From the NCBI RefSeq assembly GCF_030316855.1, contig NZ_JASZYR010000001.1, positions 62,001-126,000 on the forward strand: DNA of 64,000 nucleotides, read 5' to 3'. Positions 48,330-58,528 of this stretch are shown here, piece after piece. Source of the stretch: Variovorax sp. J22P240. Lineage in GTDB: Bacteria; Pseudomonadota; Gammaproteobacteria; Burkholderiales; Burkholderiaceae_C. Below the pieces are notes generated by a model. The model was not told where the DNA came from, ran no database searches, and saw nothing but the letters and a program-made list of their open reading frames with translations. Every line of letters begins with the position of its first letter. Position 1 is the first letter of the stretch. The position numbers and the translations under genes were made by a program.

Positions 48330-48887
48330 TCAGCGCTTGCGCGAGGCGGTTTGCGCCGTGCTCTTGGCAGCGTTCACGGCCGTGGTCTGCACGGCCTGAA
48401 AGTTGGCTTCGGCGACGTCGGAAGCTTGCTTGACAGCCTTTTGCACCGATTCGAAAGCGTTGTTGGCAGCAGCCACGGCGCTCTTCATCACGGCAACGGC
48501 GGTTTCCGAACCGGCGGGTGCGTTCTTGGCGGCGCTGTCGACCAGGCCGACGAAGGCTTGCTGGGCTTCAGCGGCCTTGACTTCGAAAGCCTTGGTGAAT
48601 TCGGCGCCGGTGCCTTGGGCGATGTCATACAGGTGACGGCTGTAGGCGGCGGTCTTTTCAGCCAGGGGCTGGTACAGGCTGGCTTGCAGGGTGAGCAGTT
48701 CTTGCGCATCCTTGACGCTCAGCAGGGCTTGCGTCGTGCCGGCGGCTTCGGTCAGTGCTGCCTTGGAGGCGGTCACGTTGAGTTCGACGAGCTTTTCGAC
48801 GCCTTCGAAAGCCTTGGTGGTCAGGCCGAAGAGGGTTTCGAGGTTGGCTTTTTGAGCAGAAATCAGTTGGTCAGCGGTCAGGGCCAT
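48330..48887 (-). CDS. phaP: Phasin family protein (polyhydroxyalkanoate granule protein)
   Basis: The 185-residue all-helical protein has no membrane segment and a composition rich in Ala, Lys and Glu. The phasin_2 pattern is clear: [48 protein letters not shown] at the start, then [17 protein letters not shown] and [12 protein letters not shown]. Phasins coat and size PHA storage granules. ATG 48887 follows GGGAACTCC-type purines; the longer frame has no homology. Its own terminator follows. Confidence 0.93.
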   Translation of the reverse strand: MALTADQLISAQKANLETLFGLTTKAFEGVEKLVELNVTASKAALTEAAGTTQALLSVKDAQELLTLQASLYQPLAEKTAAYSRHLYDIAQGTGAEFTKAFEVKAAEAQQAFVGLVDSAAKNAPAGSETAVAVMKSAVAAANNAFESVQKAVKQASDVAEANFQAVQTTAVNAAKSTAQTASRKR

Positions 48888-49051
48888 GTGGGAACTCCAG
48901 TTGAAAGAAAAGGGGGGATTCACAGTGAGCTGCCTCTGAACTTTTGTTGCGGTGCAGCATGGACTCAAGTATAGGCAGCTTCACTTCCAAAACAAGAATT
49001 TTCTGATGCACTGCAGCAATTTAGAACGCGCCTTCTAAATGGGCCCTGACA

Positions 49052-49990
49052 ATGTTCCCAATGCGTGCGTTTTATTCCGGCCAATTCGTCTTGCCTCTGC
49101 CCACCGGCCACCGTTTCCCAATGGGACGGTATGTCCTTCTTCGCGATCGACTCGAACAGCACTTGCCCCAGATCCAGATGTTCGAGGCACCGCGTGCCAG
49201 CGACGGCGAACTGGCGCTGGCACATACGCCGCAATGGATCGCCTCCATCAGCGACGGAAGCGTGAGTCCCGAGGCGATGCGCGAGATCGGCTTTCCGTGG
49301 AGTGAGGCGATGGTCGAGCGCTCGCGCCGGTCGACCGGCGCCACCATTGCTGCTTGTCGCACCGCCTTCGGGGAAGGCATCTCGGCCAACATGGCCGGCG
49401 GGACTCACCACGCCAGCGCGGGGAAGGGCGGCGGCTTCTGCGTCTTCAACGATGCCGCGGTCGCCGCAAGGCTGATGCAGGCCGAGCACGGCCGGCATGG
49501 GGGCCCTCCCTTGCGTGTCGCCGTCATCGACCTGGACGTGCATCAGGGCAATGGCACCGCCAGCATCTTTCGCAACGATCCCAGCGTCTTCACGCTCTCG
49601 ATGCACGGTCAGAAGAACTTCCCGTTCCGCAAGGAAGCCAGCGATCTCGACGTCGAACTGCCGGACGGTTGTGCCGACGACGACTATCTTGCCGCCCTCG
49701 AACATGCGCTGGACGAACTGGATCGGCGGTTCACGCCGGGCCTGGTGATCTATCTCGCAGGGGCCGATCCCTTCGAACGCGATCGCCTCGGCCGTCTCAA
49801 GCTGAGCTTCGACGGCCTGGAGGCACGCGACCGGCGCGTCTTCGATTTCGCCTGGCAACGGCGCATTCCGATGGCCTTCGCGATGGCCGGTGGCTATGCG
49901 AGCGACATCGCCGAGACGGTTCAGGTGCAACTGGGCACCTTCAAGGTCGCCTTCGAATACTGGCGGCGCTGGCAAAATGCCGCGCCATGA
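49052..49990 (+). CDS. Histone-deacetylase-like amidohydrolase
   Basis: The 312-residue zinc hydrolase keeps all class I-type ligands: the His pair His119-His120 in [19 protein letters not shown], Asp162 and His164 in [10 protein letters not shown], Asp239 in AGADPFERD, and the catalytic Tyr in GGYASD. Bacterial relatives deacetylate acetylpolyamines or acetoin-type substrates; the true substrate here is unknown. An in-frame ATG at 49061 is an equally good start. The stop overlaps the thioesterase start (ATGA), so the pair is translationally coupled. Confidence 0.92.
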   Translation: MFPMRAFYSGQFVLPLPTGHRFPMGRYVLLRDRLEQHLPQIQMFEAPRASDGELALAHTPQWIASISDGSVSPEAMREIGFPWSEAMVERSRRSTGATIAACRTAFGEGISANMAGGTHHASAGKGGGFCVFNDAAVAARLMQAEHGRHGGPPLRVAVIDLDVHQGNGTASIFRNDPSVFTLSMHGQKNFPFRKEASDLDVELPDGCADDDYLAALEHALDELDRRFTPGLVIYLAGADPFERDRLGRLKLSFDGLEARDRRVFDFAWQRRIPMAFAMAGGYASDIAETVQVQLGTFKVAFEYWRRWQNAAP

Positions 49991-50424
49991 ATGCCCGACC
50001 ATCCCCCGAACTTCGCACCGGCTACCTCGCCTTTCGCAGCATTCCCACGCGCTGGGCGGACAACGACATGTACGGGCATGTCAATAACGTCGTCTACTAC
50101 AGCTGGTTCGATACCGCGGTCAATGCGCTCCTGATCGAGCGGGGCGCGCTGGACATCCATCACGGCACGACGATCGGCTTCGTCGTGGAGACGCAGTGCA
50201 ACTACTTCGCGCCGCTTGCGTTCCCGCAGACGGTGGAGGCGGGGATTCGGGTGGCACATGCCGGCAGCTCCAGCGTGCGCTACGAGATCGCGCTGTTCGC
50301 AGAGGGCGCCGAGACCGCAGCGGCACAAGGGCACTTCATCCACGTCTATGTCGACAGGGCGACCCAGCGGCCGGTCAAGTTGCCGGCGGCACTGCTGGCC
50401 GTGGTCGACGACCTGCGCGTCTGA
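49987..50424 (+). CDS. Acyl-CoA thioesterase (hotdog fold, 4HBT type)
   Basis: The 145-residue hotdog protein carries the catalytic motif [22 protein letters not shown], where the Asp and the His-Val-Asn-Asn segment define the 4-hydroxybenzoyl-CoA thioesterase/YbgC-like group. A long central helix and beta strands ([24 protein letters not shown]) follow. It hydrolyses CoA thioesters; the acyl part is unassigned. It is translationally coupled to the deacetylase-like gene and ends at a convergent terminator. Confidence 0.93.
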   Translation: MNARPSPELRTGYLAFRSIPTRWADNDMYGHVNNVVYYSWFDTAVNALLIERGALDIHHGTTIGFVVETQCNYFAPLAFPQTVEAGIRVAHAGSSSVRYEIALFAEGAETAAAQGHFIHVYVDRATQRPVKLPAALLAVVDDLRV

Positions 50425-50426
50425 GG

Positions 50427-50457
50427 CAAAAGAAAAACGGCGCCCTAAGGCGCCGTT
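50427..50457 (-). terminator. Rho-independent terminator, mainly for the minus-strand gene at 50495
   Basis: AACGGCGCC/GGCGCCGTT (50436-50444, 50449-50457) forms a perfect 9-bp stem with a 4-base loop. On the minus strand a T-rich run (TTTTTCTTTT) follows, so it serves the upstream minus-strand gene best; it may also stop the thioesterase transcript. Confidence 0.85.
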
Positions 50458-50494
50458 GGCAATCGCGAACCGGCCCGGAGGCCGATGGGGCTGA

Positions 50495-50902
50495 TTAACC
50501 CTTTGTCTTCATGGCCTTGATTTCGGCCTTGCCCTTGGCTTCGTCAGCCTTGGCTTGCTTTTCGCAGGCGTTCTTGGCATCGCCCTTCAGGTCGTCGCAC
50601 TTTTCCTTGGCGACTTCATAGGTGGCCTTCACCTGTTCTTCCTTCACATTGCGAGCATGGCTTTCGCTGGGCTTGTATTGCTGTTCGAGTTCAGCCTTGG
50701 CGACGTTTTCCTTGCCCTTGGCTTCCTTGTCGCAGACATCCTTGGCGTTGTCCTTCAGCGTGTCGCACTTCGCCTTGTCGACCTTGTAGTCGGCTTCGAT
50801 CTTTTCCTTGGCGACCTTGTATTCGTCACTGGTCATCGCGCTGGCTTGGCCCGCAATCAGGCATGTAGATGCGATGGCGATCATGAGCAGATGTTTTTTC
50901 AT
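50495..50902 (-). CDS. Small periplasmic Cys-repeat protein, hypothetical
   Basis: The 135-residue precursor has a signal peptide (about 1-22, QASA/MTSDE). The mature part is Lys/Glu/Ala-rich and helical. It contains two copies of one module: KCDTLKDNAKDVCDKEAKG and KCDDLKGDAKNACEKQAKA, each with two Cys separated by ten residues. The four Cys could make two disulfides or metal sites. ATG 50902 follows GGGAAAAGCC; a longer frame upstream is not coding. A terminator follows. It belongs to no family I can name; it is distinct from TolA-like proteins, although the charged repeats may cause that label. Confidence 0.75.
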   Translation of the reverse strand: MKKHLLMIAIASTCLIAGQASAMTSDEYKVAKEKIEADYKVDKAKCDTLKDNAKDVCDKEAKGKENVAKAELEQQYKPSESHARNVKEEQVKATYEVAKEKCDDLKGDAKNACEKQAKADEAKGKAEIKAMKTKG

Positions 50903-50957
50903 GGCTTTTCCCTCTGGAGTTGTGAATCGGTTGTTCGGTGAATGAGTGGACGCGGCG

Positions 50958-51191
50958 TCAGACGCGTTCCATCCAGATGGCAGCAGGGGTGCGGCCGTCG
51001 CGGCTTTCCCAGTCGGCCACCTGCTTTTCGGCTTCATCGCGGCTGATGCCATGGCGTTCCTGGATGCGGCCCAGAAGCTGATCGCGCTTGCCGGCGATGA
51101 CGTCGAAGTCGTCGTCGGTGAGCTTGCCCCACTGCTCCTTGACCTTGCCCTTGAGCTGTTTCCAGTTGCCTTCGACGGTGTCCTTGTTCAT
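50958..51191 (-). CDS. CsbD-family stress protein
   Basis: The 77-residue protein begins MNKDTVEGNWKQLKGKVKEQWGKLTDDDFDVIAGKRDQLLGRIQ, split here over residues 1-43, which is the CsbD pattern, and ends with RDGRTPAAIWMERV. CsbD proteins are small, hydrophilic and induced by general stress; no biochemical role is established. An AAGGAGAT ribosome site precedes ATG 51191. It lies upstream of the Cys-repeat gene on the same strand, 55 bases away, so the two may share a stress-responsive transcript. Confidence 0.92.
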   Translation of the reverse strand: MNKDTVEGNWKQLKGKVKEQWGKLTDDDFDVIAGKRDQLLGRIQERHGISRDEAEKQVADWESRDGRTPAAIWMERV

Positions 51192-51373
51192 GACGTATCT
51201 CCTTCAGATCAGGTTTCGTCGCCGACCTGAACTTGTGCTGGTCGGCGTGGACACACTGTCGCGTCAAGGCATTGGCCGCACGGTAGGACGCCCGGGGAAC
51301 GGTTCGTAGGCACATGCCGACGCAGCCCGTGATAATCGAACGCACATCGAACCCGGAGACAGCGTCCCGCACC

Positions 51374-52591
51374 ATGATCATTCACAGCCTGCTCGATACC
51401 GACCTCTACAAGTTCACGATGATGCAGGTGGTGCTGCATCACTTTCCGGGCGCGCGCGTCGAGTACCGCTTCAAGTGCCGCAATCCCGGCATCGACCTGG
51501 CGCAGTTCGCCGGCCAGATCCGCGAGGAAGTGCGCCACCTCTGCTCGCTGCAGTTCAAGGATCCGGAACTGAGCTACCTGCGCACGATGCGTTTCATCAA
51601 GAGCGACTTCGTCGATTTCCTCGGCCTGTTCCGCCTCAACGAGAAATACATCAACATCATCCCGAAGGCTTCCGGCGAACTCGAGATCCGCATCGAGGGA
51701 CCCTGGCTGCACACCATCCTGTTCGAGATCCCCGTGCTGGCGATCGTCAACGAGGTGTACTTTCGCAATACCCAGCCGAACCCGGACCTCGCCGAAGGCC
51801 GCAACCGGCTCGACACCAAGATCGTGCAGTTGCAGGACGAAGGTCTCGCCGACCTCAAGATCGCCGACTACGGCACGCGCCGCCGTTTCTCCAAGGACTG
51901 GCACGAAGAGGTACTGCGCACGCTCGCGACGCGGCTCGGCGCCGTGACCGCGCCCAACCATCCGAGTGCGTCGGGGAAGCTGCCGCAGTTCGCCGGCACC
52001 AGCAACGTGCTGTATGCGATGAAGCTCGGGTTGATTCCGCTGGGCACCATGGCGCACGAATATCTCCAGGCCTGCCAGGCGTTGGGGCCGCGGCTGCGCG
52101 ACAGCCAGATATTCGGCTTCGAGTCGTGGGCGCGGGAGTACCGCGGCGACCTGGGCATCGCGCTGTCGGATGTCTATGGCATGACGGCGTTCCTGCGCGA
52201 CTTCGACCTTTACTTCTGCAAGCTGTTCGACGGTGCGCGCCACGACAGCGGCGATCCTTTCCAGTGGGGCGAGCGCATGCTGGCCCACTACATCGCCAAC
52301 CGGGTCGATCCGCGGACCAAGACGCTGATCTTCAGCGACAGCCTCACCGTGCCCCGCACCATCGAGCTTTACCAGCAGTTCCGCGGACGCTGTCAGCTGG
52401 CTTTCGGCATCGGCACCAATCTCACCAACGACCTGGGCTACGAGCCGCTGCAGATCGTGATCAAGATGATCCGCTGCAACGACCAGCCGGTGGCCAAGCT
52501 GTCGGACACGCCATCGAAGAACATGTGTGAAGACGAAAGGTATCTGGCCTATCTGCGCCAAGTGTTCGAAATCGCCCAGCCCGTCGCATGA
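51374..52591 (+). CDS. pncB: Nicotinate phosphoribosyltransferase
   Basis: PncB makes nicotinate mononucleotide from nicotinate and PRPP with ATP hydrolysis, the entry step of NAD salvage. The 405 residues match the family. The N-terminus is [36 protein letters not shown] over 1-36, with catalytic His in the FSKDWHEEV and AHEYLQ regions and the phosphoribosyl-binding motifs GARHDSGDP and IFSDSL. ATG 51374 is used by homology; the open frame from 51314 adds 20 residues. Its stop overlaps the antiporter gene start (ATGA). Confidence 0.96.
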   Translation: MIIHSLLDTDLYKFTMMQVVLHHFPGARVEYRFKCRNPGIDLAQFAGQIREEVRHLCSLQFKDPELSYLRTMRFIKSDFVDFLGLFRLNEKYINIIPKASGELEIRIEGPWLHTILFEIPVLAIVNEVYFRNTQPNPDLAEGRNRLDTKIVQLQDEGLADLKIADYGTRRRFSKDWHEEVLRTLATRLGAVTAPNHPSASGKLPQFAGTSNVLYAMKLGLIPLGTMAHEYLQACQALGPRLRDSQIFGFESWAREYRGDLGIALSDVYGMTAFLRDFDLYFCKLFDGARHDSGDPFQWGERMLAHYIANRVDPRTKTLIFSDSLTVPRTIELYQQFRGRCQLAFGIGTNLTNDLGYEPLQIVIKMIRCNDQPVAKLSDTPSKNMCEDERYLAYLRQVFEIAQPVA

Positions 52592-54018
52592 CAGCGGGGC
52601 AAACCACGAAGACTGCTTTGCGCATGCTGGCGGCCGGCGCATTGCCGATGGTGGCGCCGGCCATGGCCTTTGCAGCCGATTTCGACGGGAGTCGCCTTTC
52701 TCCGCTGTGGGGCGTGCCGTTCGCCGGCCTTCTGCTGTCGATCGCGCTGATGCCACTGCTGGTGCCGTCCCTCTGGCATCACCACTACGGCAAGGTGGCT
52801 GCGGCCTGGGCGCTGGCATTCTTGCTGCCCTTCGCAGGGATCTATGGCCTGTCGCTGGCGAGCGCCCAACTCGTGCATGCGTTGCTGGCCGAATACATAC
52901 CGTTCATCGTGCTGCTGGGTTCGCTCTTCGCGGTGGCTGGCGGCATCCACATTCGCGGCAACCTGCGCGGGTCGCCCAAGCTCAACACGGCGATTCTGGC
53001 GATCGGCGCTGTGCTCGCGAGCCTCATGGGCACGACGGGCGCGTCGATGCTGCTCATCCGGCCGATGATCCGGGCGAACGACAACCGCAAGCACAAGGTG
53101 CATGTGGTCGTGTTCTTCATCTTCATCGTGTCGAACGTCGGCGGCTCGCTGACGCCGCTGGGCGACCCGCCGCTTTTTCTCGGCTTTCTGAAGGGCGTTG
53201 ATTTCTTCTGGACCGCGAAGAACATCTTTCCAGACACCCTGTTCGTCGTCGGTGCGCTGCTCGCCATCTTCTATGCGGTCGATTTCTTCTACTACCGCAA
53301 CGAGGGCGTGATGCCCTTCGATCCGACGCCCGATACCGGCGCGATCGGCTTCGATGGTGCCGTCAATTTCTGGCTGCTGGGGGGCATCCTGTTCTTCGTC
53401 CTGCTGAGCGGCATCTGGAAATCGCCCGTCAGCTTCGACATCCATGGCACCACGGTTGGCTTGCCGGGCATCGTGCGCGACGTGGCGCTGATCGTGATCA
53501 CGCTCGTCTCGCTCAAGATCACCGCGCCCAACGTGCATGCGGCCAACCAGTTCGGCTGGGAGCCGATGGCGGAGGTCGCCAAGCTCTTCGCCGGCATCTT
53601 CCTGACCATCGTTCCGGTGATCGCCATGCTCAAGGCGGGCACGGAAGGTCCGTTCGGCGCCATCGTCTCGGCCGTGACGCGGCCCGACGGCCAACCCGAT
53701 CCCGCGATGTACTTCTGGGCCACCGGGATCCTGAGCTCTTTCCTCGACAATGCACCGACCTACCTGGTGTTCTTCAATACCGCCGGCGGCGACCCCCAGG
53801 CGTTGATGACCACCTACGCGACGACGCTGGCGGCGATTTCGGCCGGCGCCGTGTTCATGGGCGCCAACACCTACATCGGCAATGCGCCCAACCTGATGGT
53901 CAAGGCCATCGCTGAAAGCCGCGGTGTGCGCATGCCGAGCTTCTTCGGCTTCATGCTGTGGTCGGGTGTCATCCTGATCCCGCTGTTCATCATTGCGACC
54001 TTCATCTTCTTCCGTTGA
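52588..54018 (+). CDS. nhaD: Sodium:proton antiporter (NhaD/citrate transporter-like)
   Basis: The 476-residue membrane protein has about twelve helices and NhaD/ArsB-superfamily features: [23 protein letters not shown] near 180-200 and [20 protein letters not shown] near 380-400, plus [20 protein letters not shown]. It probably exchanges Na+ for H+ across the inner membrane. The N-terminus ([17 protein letters not shown]) resembles a cleavable signal, as in some NhaD proteins. Translational coupling to pncB is odd functionally and may only reflect gene packing. The substrate call is by family. Confidence 0.82.
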   Translation: MTAGQTTKTALRMLAAGALPMVAPAMAFAADFDGSRLSPLWGVPFAGLLLSIALMPLLVPSLWHHHYGKVAAAWALAFLLPFAGIYGLSLASAQLVHALLAEYIPFIVLLGSLFAVAGGIHIRGNLRGSPKLNTAILAIGAVLASLMGTTGASMLLIRPMIRANDNRKHKVHVVVFFIFIVSNVGGSLTPLGDPPLFLGFLKGVDFFWTAKNIFPDTLFVVGALLAIFYAVDFFYYRNEGVMPFDPTPDTGAIGFDGAVNFWLLGGILFFVLLSGIWKSPVSFDIHGTTVGLPGIVRDVALIVITLVSLKITAPNVHAANQFGWEPMAEVAKLFAGIFLTIVPVIAMLKAGTEGPFGAIVSAVTRPDGQPDPAMYFWATGILSSFLDNAPTYLVFFNTAGGDPQALMTTYATTLAAISAGAVFMGANTYIGNAPNLMVKAIAESRGVRMPSFFGFMLWSGVILIPLFIIATFIFFR

Positions 54019-54020
54019 TC

Positions 54021-55007
54021 ATGAGCAAACCCAAAATCCTCGTTGCCCGTTCGATCTTTCCCGAGACCATTGCCCGTCTAGAGGAACACTTCGAAGTCGA
54101 TTCCAATCCGAACGACGAAAGCTGGAGCAAGGCCCGGCTAATCGAAAAGCTCCAGGGCAAGCAGGGCGTCTTCACCACCGGCAGCGAGCGCATCGACGCC
54201 GAGGTGCTCGATGCCTGCCCCGACCTGAAGATCTGCGCCAACATGGCCGTGGGCTACAACAACTTCGACATCGACGCGATGACGGCGCACAGGGTGCTCG
54301 GAACCAACGCACCGGACGTGCTGACCGAAACCACGGCCGATTTCGGTTTTGCGCTGCTGATGGCCACTGCGCGCCGCATCGCGGAAAGCGAGCATTTCTT
54401 GCGCGCGGGCAAGTGGGAAAAGTGGAGCTACGACATGTTCTCCGGTTCCGACATCCACGGCGCCACGCTCGGCATCATCGGCATGGGCCGGATCGGGCAG
54501 GGCATTGCGAAACGCGGCGCGCACGGCTTCGGCATGAAGGTGATCTATCACAACCGTTCGCGGCTCGACGCGGCGCTCGAGGCCGAATGCAAGGCCAGTT
54601 ACGTGGGCAAGGAAGAATTGCTGAAGACCGCCGATCACGTCGTGCTCGTGGTTCCCTACACGCCGGCATCGCATCACACGATCGGTGCGGCCGAACTGGC
54701 GCTGATGAAGCCCACCGCCACGCTCGTCAACATTGCGCGGGGAGGCATCGTCGACGATGCGGCGCTCGCGGCGGCGCTGCGCGACAAGCGCATTGCGGCG
54801 GCCGGCCTCGACGTATTCGAGGGCGAACCGAAGGTGCACCCGGACCTGCTCACCGTGCCCAACGTCGTGCTCACGCCCCACATCGCCAGCGCCACGGTGC
54901 CTACGCGCCGGGCCATGGCCGACTTGGCGGTCGACAACCTCATTGGCTACCTCATGAACAACAAGCCGGTCACGCCCCTCAACCCCGCAGTGCTTGCGGC
55001 CAAATAA
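54021..55007 (+). CDS. D-isomer 2-hydroxyacid dehydrogenase (glyoxylate/hydroxypyruvate reductase type)
   Basis: The 328-residue NAD(P) enzyme reduces glyoxylate or hydroxypyruvate, or the reverse. The Rossmann motif GIIGMGRIGQG is near 152-162. Catalytic Arg is in NIARGGIVDD, Glu in EGEPKVH and His in LTPHIASATV, all in the usual order. The N-domain starts KPKILVARSIFPETIARLEEHF. ATG 54021 is two bases after the antiporter stop. It is most like GhrB/D-glycerate dehydrogenase; the preferred substrate cannot be read. Confidence 0.92.
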   Translation: MSKPKILVARSIFPETIARLEEHFEVDSNPNDESWSKARLIEKLQGKQGVFTTGSERIDAEVLDACPDLKICANMAVGYNNFDIDAMTAHRVLGTNAPDVLTETTADFGFALLMATARRIAESEHFLRAGKWEKWSYDMFSGSDIHGATLGIIGMGRIGQGIAKRGAHGFGMKVIYHNRSRLDAALEAECKASYVGKEELLKTADHVVLVVPYTPASHHTIGAAELALMKPTATLVNIARGGIVDDAALAAALRDKRIAAAGLDVFEGEPKVHPDLLTVPNVVLTPHIASATVPTRRAMADLAVDNLIGYLMNNKPVTPLNPAVLAAK

Positions 55008-55023
55008 GAAGACAACGTCACCC

Positions 55024-56370
55024 GTGATCGAAACCTGGATCCTGCTGGCCCTCGCGGCCCTGAACTTCATCCTCATCCTGTGGTTGCTGCTGCGCAAGCA
55101 GCCGGCGCCCGACCATTCGACGCTGGTCGCGACCCTGGGCGCCGGCAACGAGCGCATCGAGCGCGAACTGCGCCACGAGATCGGCGAGTCCTCGCGCGGC
55201 GCCCGGCAGGAAACGGCGCAAGCTTTTGCCACCTTCCAGCAGGCGTTGATCCAGCAAGGCGCGGAGTCCACCCGCACGCAGAATGCGCAGATCGACGCCT
55301 TCGCGCAGCAACTCACGCTGTTGCAAAAGACGCTGGCCGACACGCTCAACACCCAACTCCAGGGGCTGAGCGAATCCAATGCGCGCCGACTCGCCGAAGT
55401 GCGCGCCACGATGGAGACCCAACTCGCACAACTCCAGCAGAACAACAGCGCGAAGCTCGACGAGATGCGCAAGACGGTCGACGAGAAGCTGCAGAGCACG
55501 CTCGAAGCCCGCCTGGGCGAGAGCTTCAAGCAGGTGGCGGACCGGCTCGAACAGGTTCATAAGGGCCTGGGCGAAATGCAGACGCTCGCCGTCGGCGTGG
55601 GCAGCCTGCAGCGCGTGCTGACCAATGTGAAGACCCGTGGCGTGTTCGGCGAAGTGCAGCTCGAGGCGCTGCTCGAACAGGTGCTGACGCCCGACCAGTA
55701 TGCCAAGCAGGTCGAGACCAAGCCCCGCAGCGGCCAGCGCGTGGATTTCGCGATCCGCTTTCCGGGCCGCGGCGGCGATGGCGCGCCGGTCTGGCTGCCC
55801 ATCGACGCCAAGTTTCCGCGCGACGACTACGAGCGCCTGCTCGACGCACACGAACGGGCCGATCCGGGCGCCGCCGAAATTGCCGCCAAGGCGCTGGAAA
55901 CACGCATTCGCACCGAAGCAAAGTCGATCGCCGAAAACTACCTGGCCGCGCCGCACACCACGGACTTCGCGATCCTCTTCCTGCCGGTCGAAAGCCTCTA
56001 TGCCGAAGTGCTGCGCCGTCCCGGCCTGATGGATGCGATCCAGCGCCAGCATCGCGTGACGCTCGCCGGGCCAACCACGCTGCTGGCGATGCTCAACAGC
56101 CTGCACATGGGCTTTCGAACGCTCGCGCTGGAGCAACAGGCTTCCGAAGTGTGGAAGGTGCTGGGCGCGGTCAAGACGGAGTTCGAGCGCTACGGCGAAT
56201 GGGTCTCGCGCATCAAGGAACAGGTGGCGAAGGCTTCCGACACCCTCGACAAGGCGGACACGCGCGCCAAGCAGATGCGGCTCGCGCTACGCAAGGTGGA
56301 GGCGTTGCCCGAAGCGCAGTCCCAGGCGCTGCTGCCGCCTGCCGACGGCGACGACGACCTCCAGACGTGA
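55024..56370 (+). CDS. rmuC: DNA recombination protein RmuC
   Basis: The 448-residue protein has an N-terminal membrane helix (IETWILLALAALNFILILWLLL, ~2-23), a long coiled coil (~40-190), and the RmuC nuclease-like domain (~190-390: RGVFGEVQLEALLEQVLTPDQY, PIDAKFPRDDYERL, with the PD-(D/E)xK-type Asp and Lys). RmuC limits DNA inversions and recombination at repeats. GTG 55024 is chosen because an ATG at 54994 would overlap the upstream gene. Its stop overlaps the MFS GTG (GTGA). Confidence 0.92.
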   Translation: MIETWILLALAALNFILILWLLLRKQPAPDHSTLVATLGAGNERIERELRHEIGESSRGARQETAQAFATFQQALIQQGAESTRTQNAQIDAFAQQLTLLQKTLADTLNTQLQGLSESNARRLAEVRATMETQLAQLQQNNSAKLDEMRKTVDEKLQSTLEARLGESFKQVADRLEQVHKGLGEMQTLAVGVGSLQRVLTNVKTRGVFGEVQLEALLEQVLTPDQYAKQVETKPRSGQRVDFAIRFPGRGGDGAPVWLPIDAKFPRDDYERLLDAHERADPGAAEIAAKALETRIRTEAKSIAENYLAAPHTTDFAILFLPVESLYAEVLRRPGLMDAIQRQHRVTLAGPTTLLAMLNSLHMGFRTLALEQQASEVWKVLGAVKTEFERYGEWVSRIKEQVAKASDTLDKADTRAKQMRLALRKVEALPEAQSQALLPPADGDDDLQT

Positions 56371-57560
56371 ATGCCGGCCTGCTTCGCCTGATCCTCGCGC
56401 AGGTCTGCCTGCACGCCGCGATGACGGGCACCCGGCTGGCAGCCCCGCTACTGGCGCTGCGTGAGGGCTACAGTGCGGCCGCCGTCGGGGTCCTGCTGGC
56501 GCTGTTCGCGCTGACGCAGGTGTTCCTGGCGCTGCCTGCCGGGCGCTTTGCGGATCGGCATGGACTGCGGCGGCCGTTGACCATCGCCGTTGTTTCAGCC
56601 TCGGCCGGAGCCGCGATGGCCGCGGTACTGCCGGTGTTCCCGGTGCTTTGCCTGGCGGCGCTGTTGACGGGGGGCGCCACCGGCATCGCGGTGATTGCGC
56701 TGCAGCGCCACGTCGGCCGCGCGGCGAGCAACCCCACCCAACTCAAGCAGGTGTTCAGCTGGCTCGCGATCGCGCCGGCTGCGGCCAATTTCGTCGGTCC
56801 CTTCGTCACGGGTCTGCTCATCGACCATGCCGGCCCCACACCGGGCGATTTGCTCGGCTATCGGGTGGCTTTCGCCTTGCTGGCGCTGCTGCCAATTGCT
56901 TGCTGGATGCTCGCGCGCGGGACAGCCGAACTCCCCCCGGTGCGCCTGCCACCCGGAGTGCCAAGGCCGCGTGCCTGGGATCTGCTGAGCCAGCCCATGT
57001 TCCGGCGCCTGCTGTTTGTGAACTGGCTGCAGTCCGCGTCGTGGGACGTGCACACCTTCGTGTTGCCGATCCTGGGTCACGAGCGCGGGCTGAGCGCGTC
57101 GATGATCGGCTCCATCCTCGGCGCCTTCGCGGTGGCTGCGGCCGGCATTCGCGTCGTGCTACCGCTGGTGGCTTCGCGCTTCAGCGAACGCGGCGTGATC
57201 ACCGCATCGAACGTGGTCACGGCGCTGGTCTTCGCGGCCTATCCATTCATGACCTCGGCGTTCGGCATGGGCGTCTGCTCGGTGGTGCTGGGTGTGGCCC
57301 TTGGTGCGGTGCAACCGATGGTGATGAGCATGCTGCACCAGATCACTCCGCACGCGCGGCACGGCGAAGCCCTCGGCCTGCGCGTGATGACGCTCAACGC
57401 CTCCAGCGTCGCCATGCCCATGCTCTTCGGCGCAGCCGGCGCCCTGATCGGCGTCGCGGGCGTGTTCTGGATCGTCGGCGGCGTGGTGGCGCTTGGCACC
57501 CGCTCGGTCTGGGGACTGCAGGCTCCGTCGCGCGAAGACCAGCCCGTTCAGAGTTTGTAG
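56367..57560 (+). CDS. MFS transporter
   Basis: The 397-residue protein has twelve helices with motif A GRFADRHGLRRPLT near 54-67 and conserved charges in ALQRHVGRAASN. It resembles small-molecule efflux MFS members, but I see no substrate-specific motif. GTG 56367 overlaps the rmuC stop (GTGA); an ATG four bases later is out of frame. Its last 13 bases overlap the convergent LOG-family gene. It ends a likely transcript from pncB onward. Confidence 0.88.
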   Translation: MNAGLLRLILAQVCLHAAMTGTRLAAPLLALREGYSAAAVGVLLALFALTQVFLALPAGRFADRHGLRRPLTIAVVSASAGAAMAAVLPVFPVLCLAALLTGGATGIAVIALQRHVGRAASNPTQLKQVFSWLAIAPAAANFVGPFVTGLLIDHAGPTPGDLLGYRVAFALLALLPIACWMLARGTAELPPVRLPPGVPRPRAWDLLSQPMFRRLLFVNWLQSASWDVHTFVLPILGHERGLSASMIGSILGAFAVAAAGIRVVLPLVASRFSERGVITASNVVTALVFAAYPFMTSAFGMGVCSVVLGVALGAVQPMVMSMLHQITPHARHGEALGLRVMTLNASSVAMPMLFGAAGALIGVAGVFWIVGGVVALGTRSVWGLQAPSREDQPVQSL

Positions 57561-58414
57561 AAAGTCTTGATGTAGTCCCAGGCGTCTTGCGGGGCATCCA
57601 CGTATTCGATCAGCTTCACGTCGTTGGGCGAGATCACACCTTCCTCGGCCAGGAACTCGAAATTGATGAGTTGCTTCCAGTAGTCCGAGCCGAACAGCAC
57701 GATCGGCACAGGCTTGGCCTTGCGGGTCTGTACCAGCGTGATGACCTCGAACAGCTCGTCCAGGGTGCCGAAGCCACCGGGAAAGGCCACCAGCGCCTTT
57801 GCCCGCATCATGAAATGCATCTTGCGAATCGCGAAGTAGTGGAACTTGAAGCTCAACGCCGGGGTGACGTAGGGGTTGGCTTCTTCCTCCATCGGCAGCG
57901 CGATCGCCAAGCCGACGGAGAGGCCTCCACCTTCGTACGCGCCGCGGTTGGCCGCCTGCATGATGCCCGGACCGCCGCCGGTACAGACGAAGAGCTTGTC
58001 CTGGGGCTCCTTGTCGTTGCTGTACTGCGCGACGAGCTTGCCGAAGGCACGCGCCTTTTCGTAATAGTGGGAACTGCGTGCGAGCTTGCGCCAGCGGTCG
58101 GCCGCGATCGAGTCGCCGGATGCCTCGGCTTGCGCGATCAGCGCGCCTGATTCCTCTTCGCTTCGAAATCGCGCGCTTCCGAAAACGACCACCGTGTTCT
58201 CGATGCCGTGCGCGCGCATCTCGAGGTCGGGTTTCATGAGCTCGAGCTGCATGCGCAGTCCGCGCGTTTCGCGGCGCAGCAGGAATTCGGGGTCGGCGAA
58301 AGCCAGGCGCGAAGGATCGGTGTGCAGGGGAAGGCCTTTGTCCGCATGGGCCTGCAGAGTGGCCCAGGCGTCGGCGAGGCGCTTGTCGTGGAGGTCGTGT
58401 GTGCTGTTGGGCAT
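57548..58414 (-). CDS. LOG-family protein (TIGR00730, cytokinin riboside monophosphate phosphoribohydrolase-like)
   Basis: The 288-residue Rossmann protein has CTGGGPGIMQAANRGAYEGGG and the PGGxGTxxE signature in AFPGGFGTLDELFE that defines LOG nucleotide phosphoribohydrolases. These split nucleoside monophosphates into base and ribose-5-phosphate. An N-terminal ~85-residue extension before the fold makes it a type II long form. ATG 58414 is used by family length. The efp terminator sits upstream, so it is expressed separately. Confidence 0.92.
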   Translation of the reverse strand: MPNSTHDLHDKRLADAWATLQAHADKGLPLHTDPSRLAFADPEFLLRRETRGLRMQLELMKPDLEMRAHGIENTVVVFGSARFRSEEESGALIAQAEASGDSIAADRWRKLARSSHYYEKARAFGKLVAQYSNDKEPQDKLFVCTGGGPGIMQAANRGAYEGGGLSVGLAIALPMEEEANPYVTPALSFKFHYFAIRKMHFMMRAKALVAFPGGFGTLDELFEVITLVQTRKAKPVPIVLFGSDYWKQLINFEFLAEEGVISPNDVKLIEYVDAPQDAWDYIKTFYKL

Positions 58415-58484
58415 GGTCTTGCGAGGAAAGCGAGGCTGAATTGTGCGCCTTGCAGATTTCGGGCCCGGTGCGTCGGAACGCACG

Positions 58485-58512
58485 CAAAAAAGGCTCCCGA
58501 AGGAGCCTTTTT
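58485..58512 (-). terminator. Rho-independent terminator after efp
   Basis: AGGCTCC/GGAGCCT (58491-58497 with 58502-58508) around a CGAA tetraloop is followed on the minus strand by six T, 17-40 bases past the efp stop. The stem is palindromic and could work in both directions. Confidence 0.9.
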
Positions 58513-58528
58513 CAGGGTGATCGGTCGC

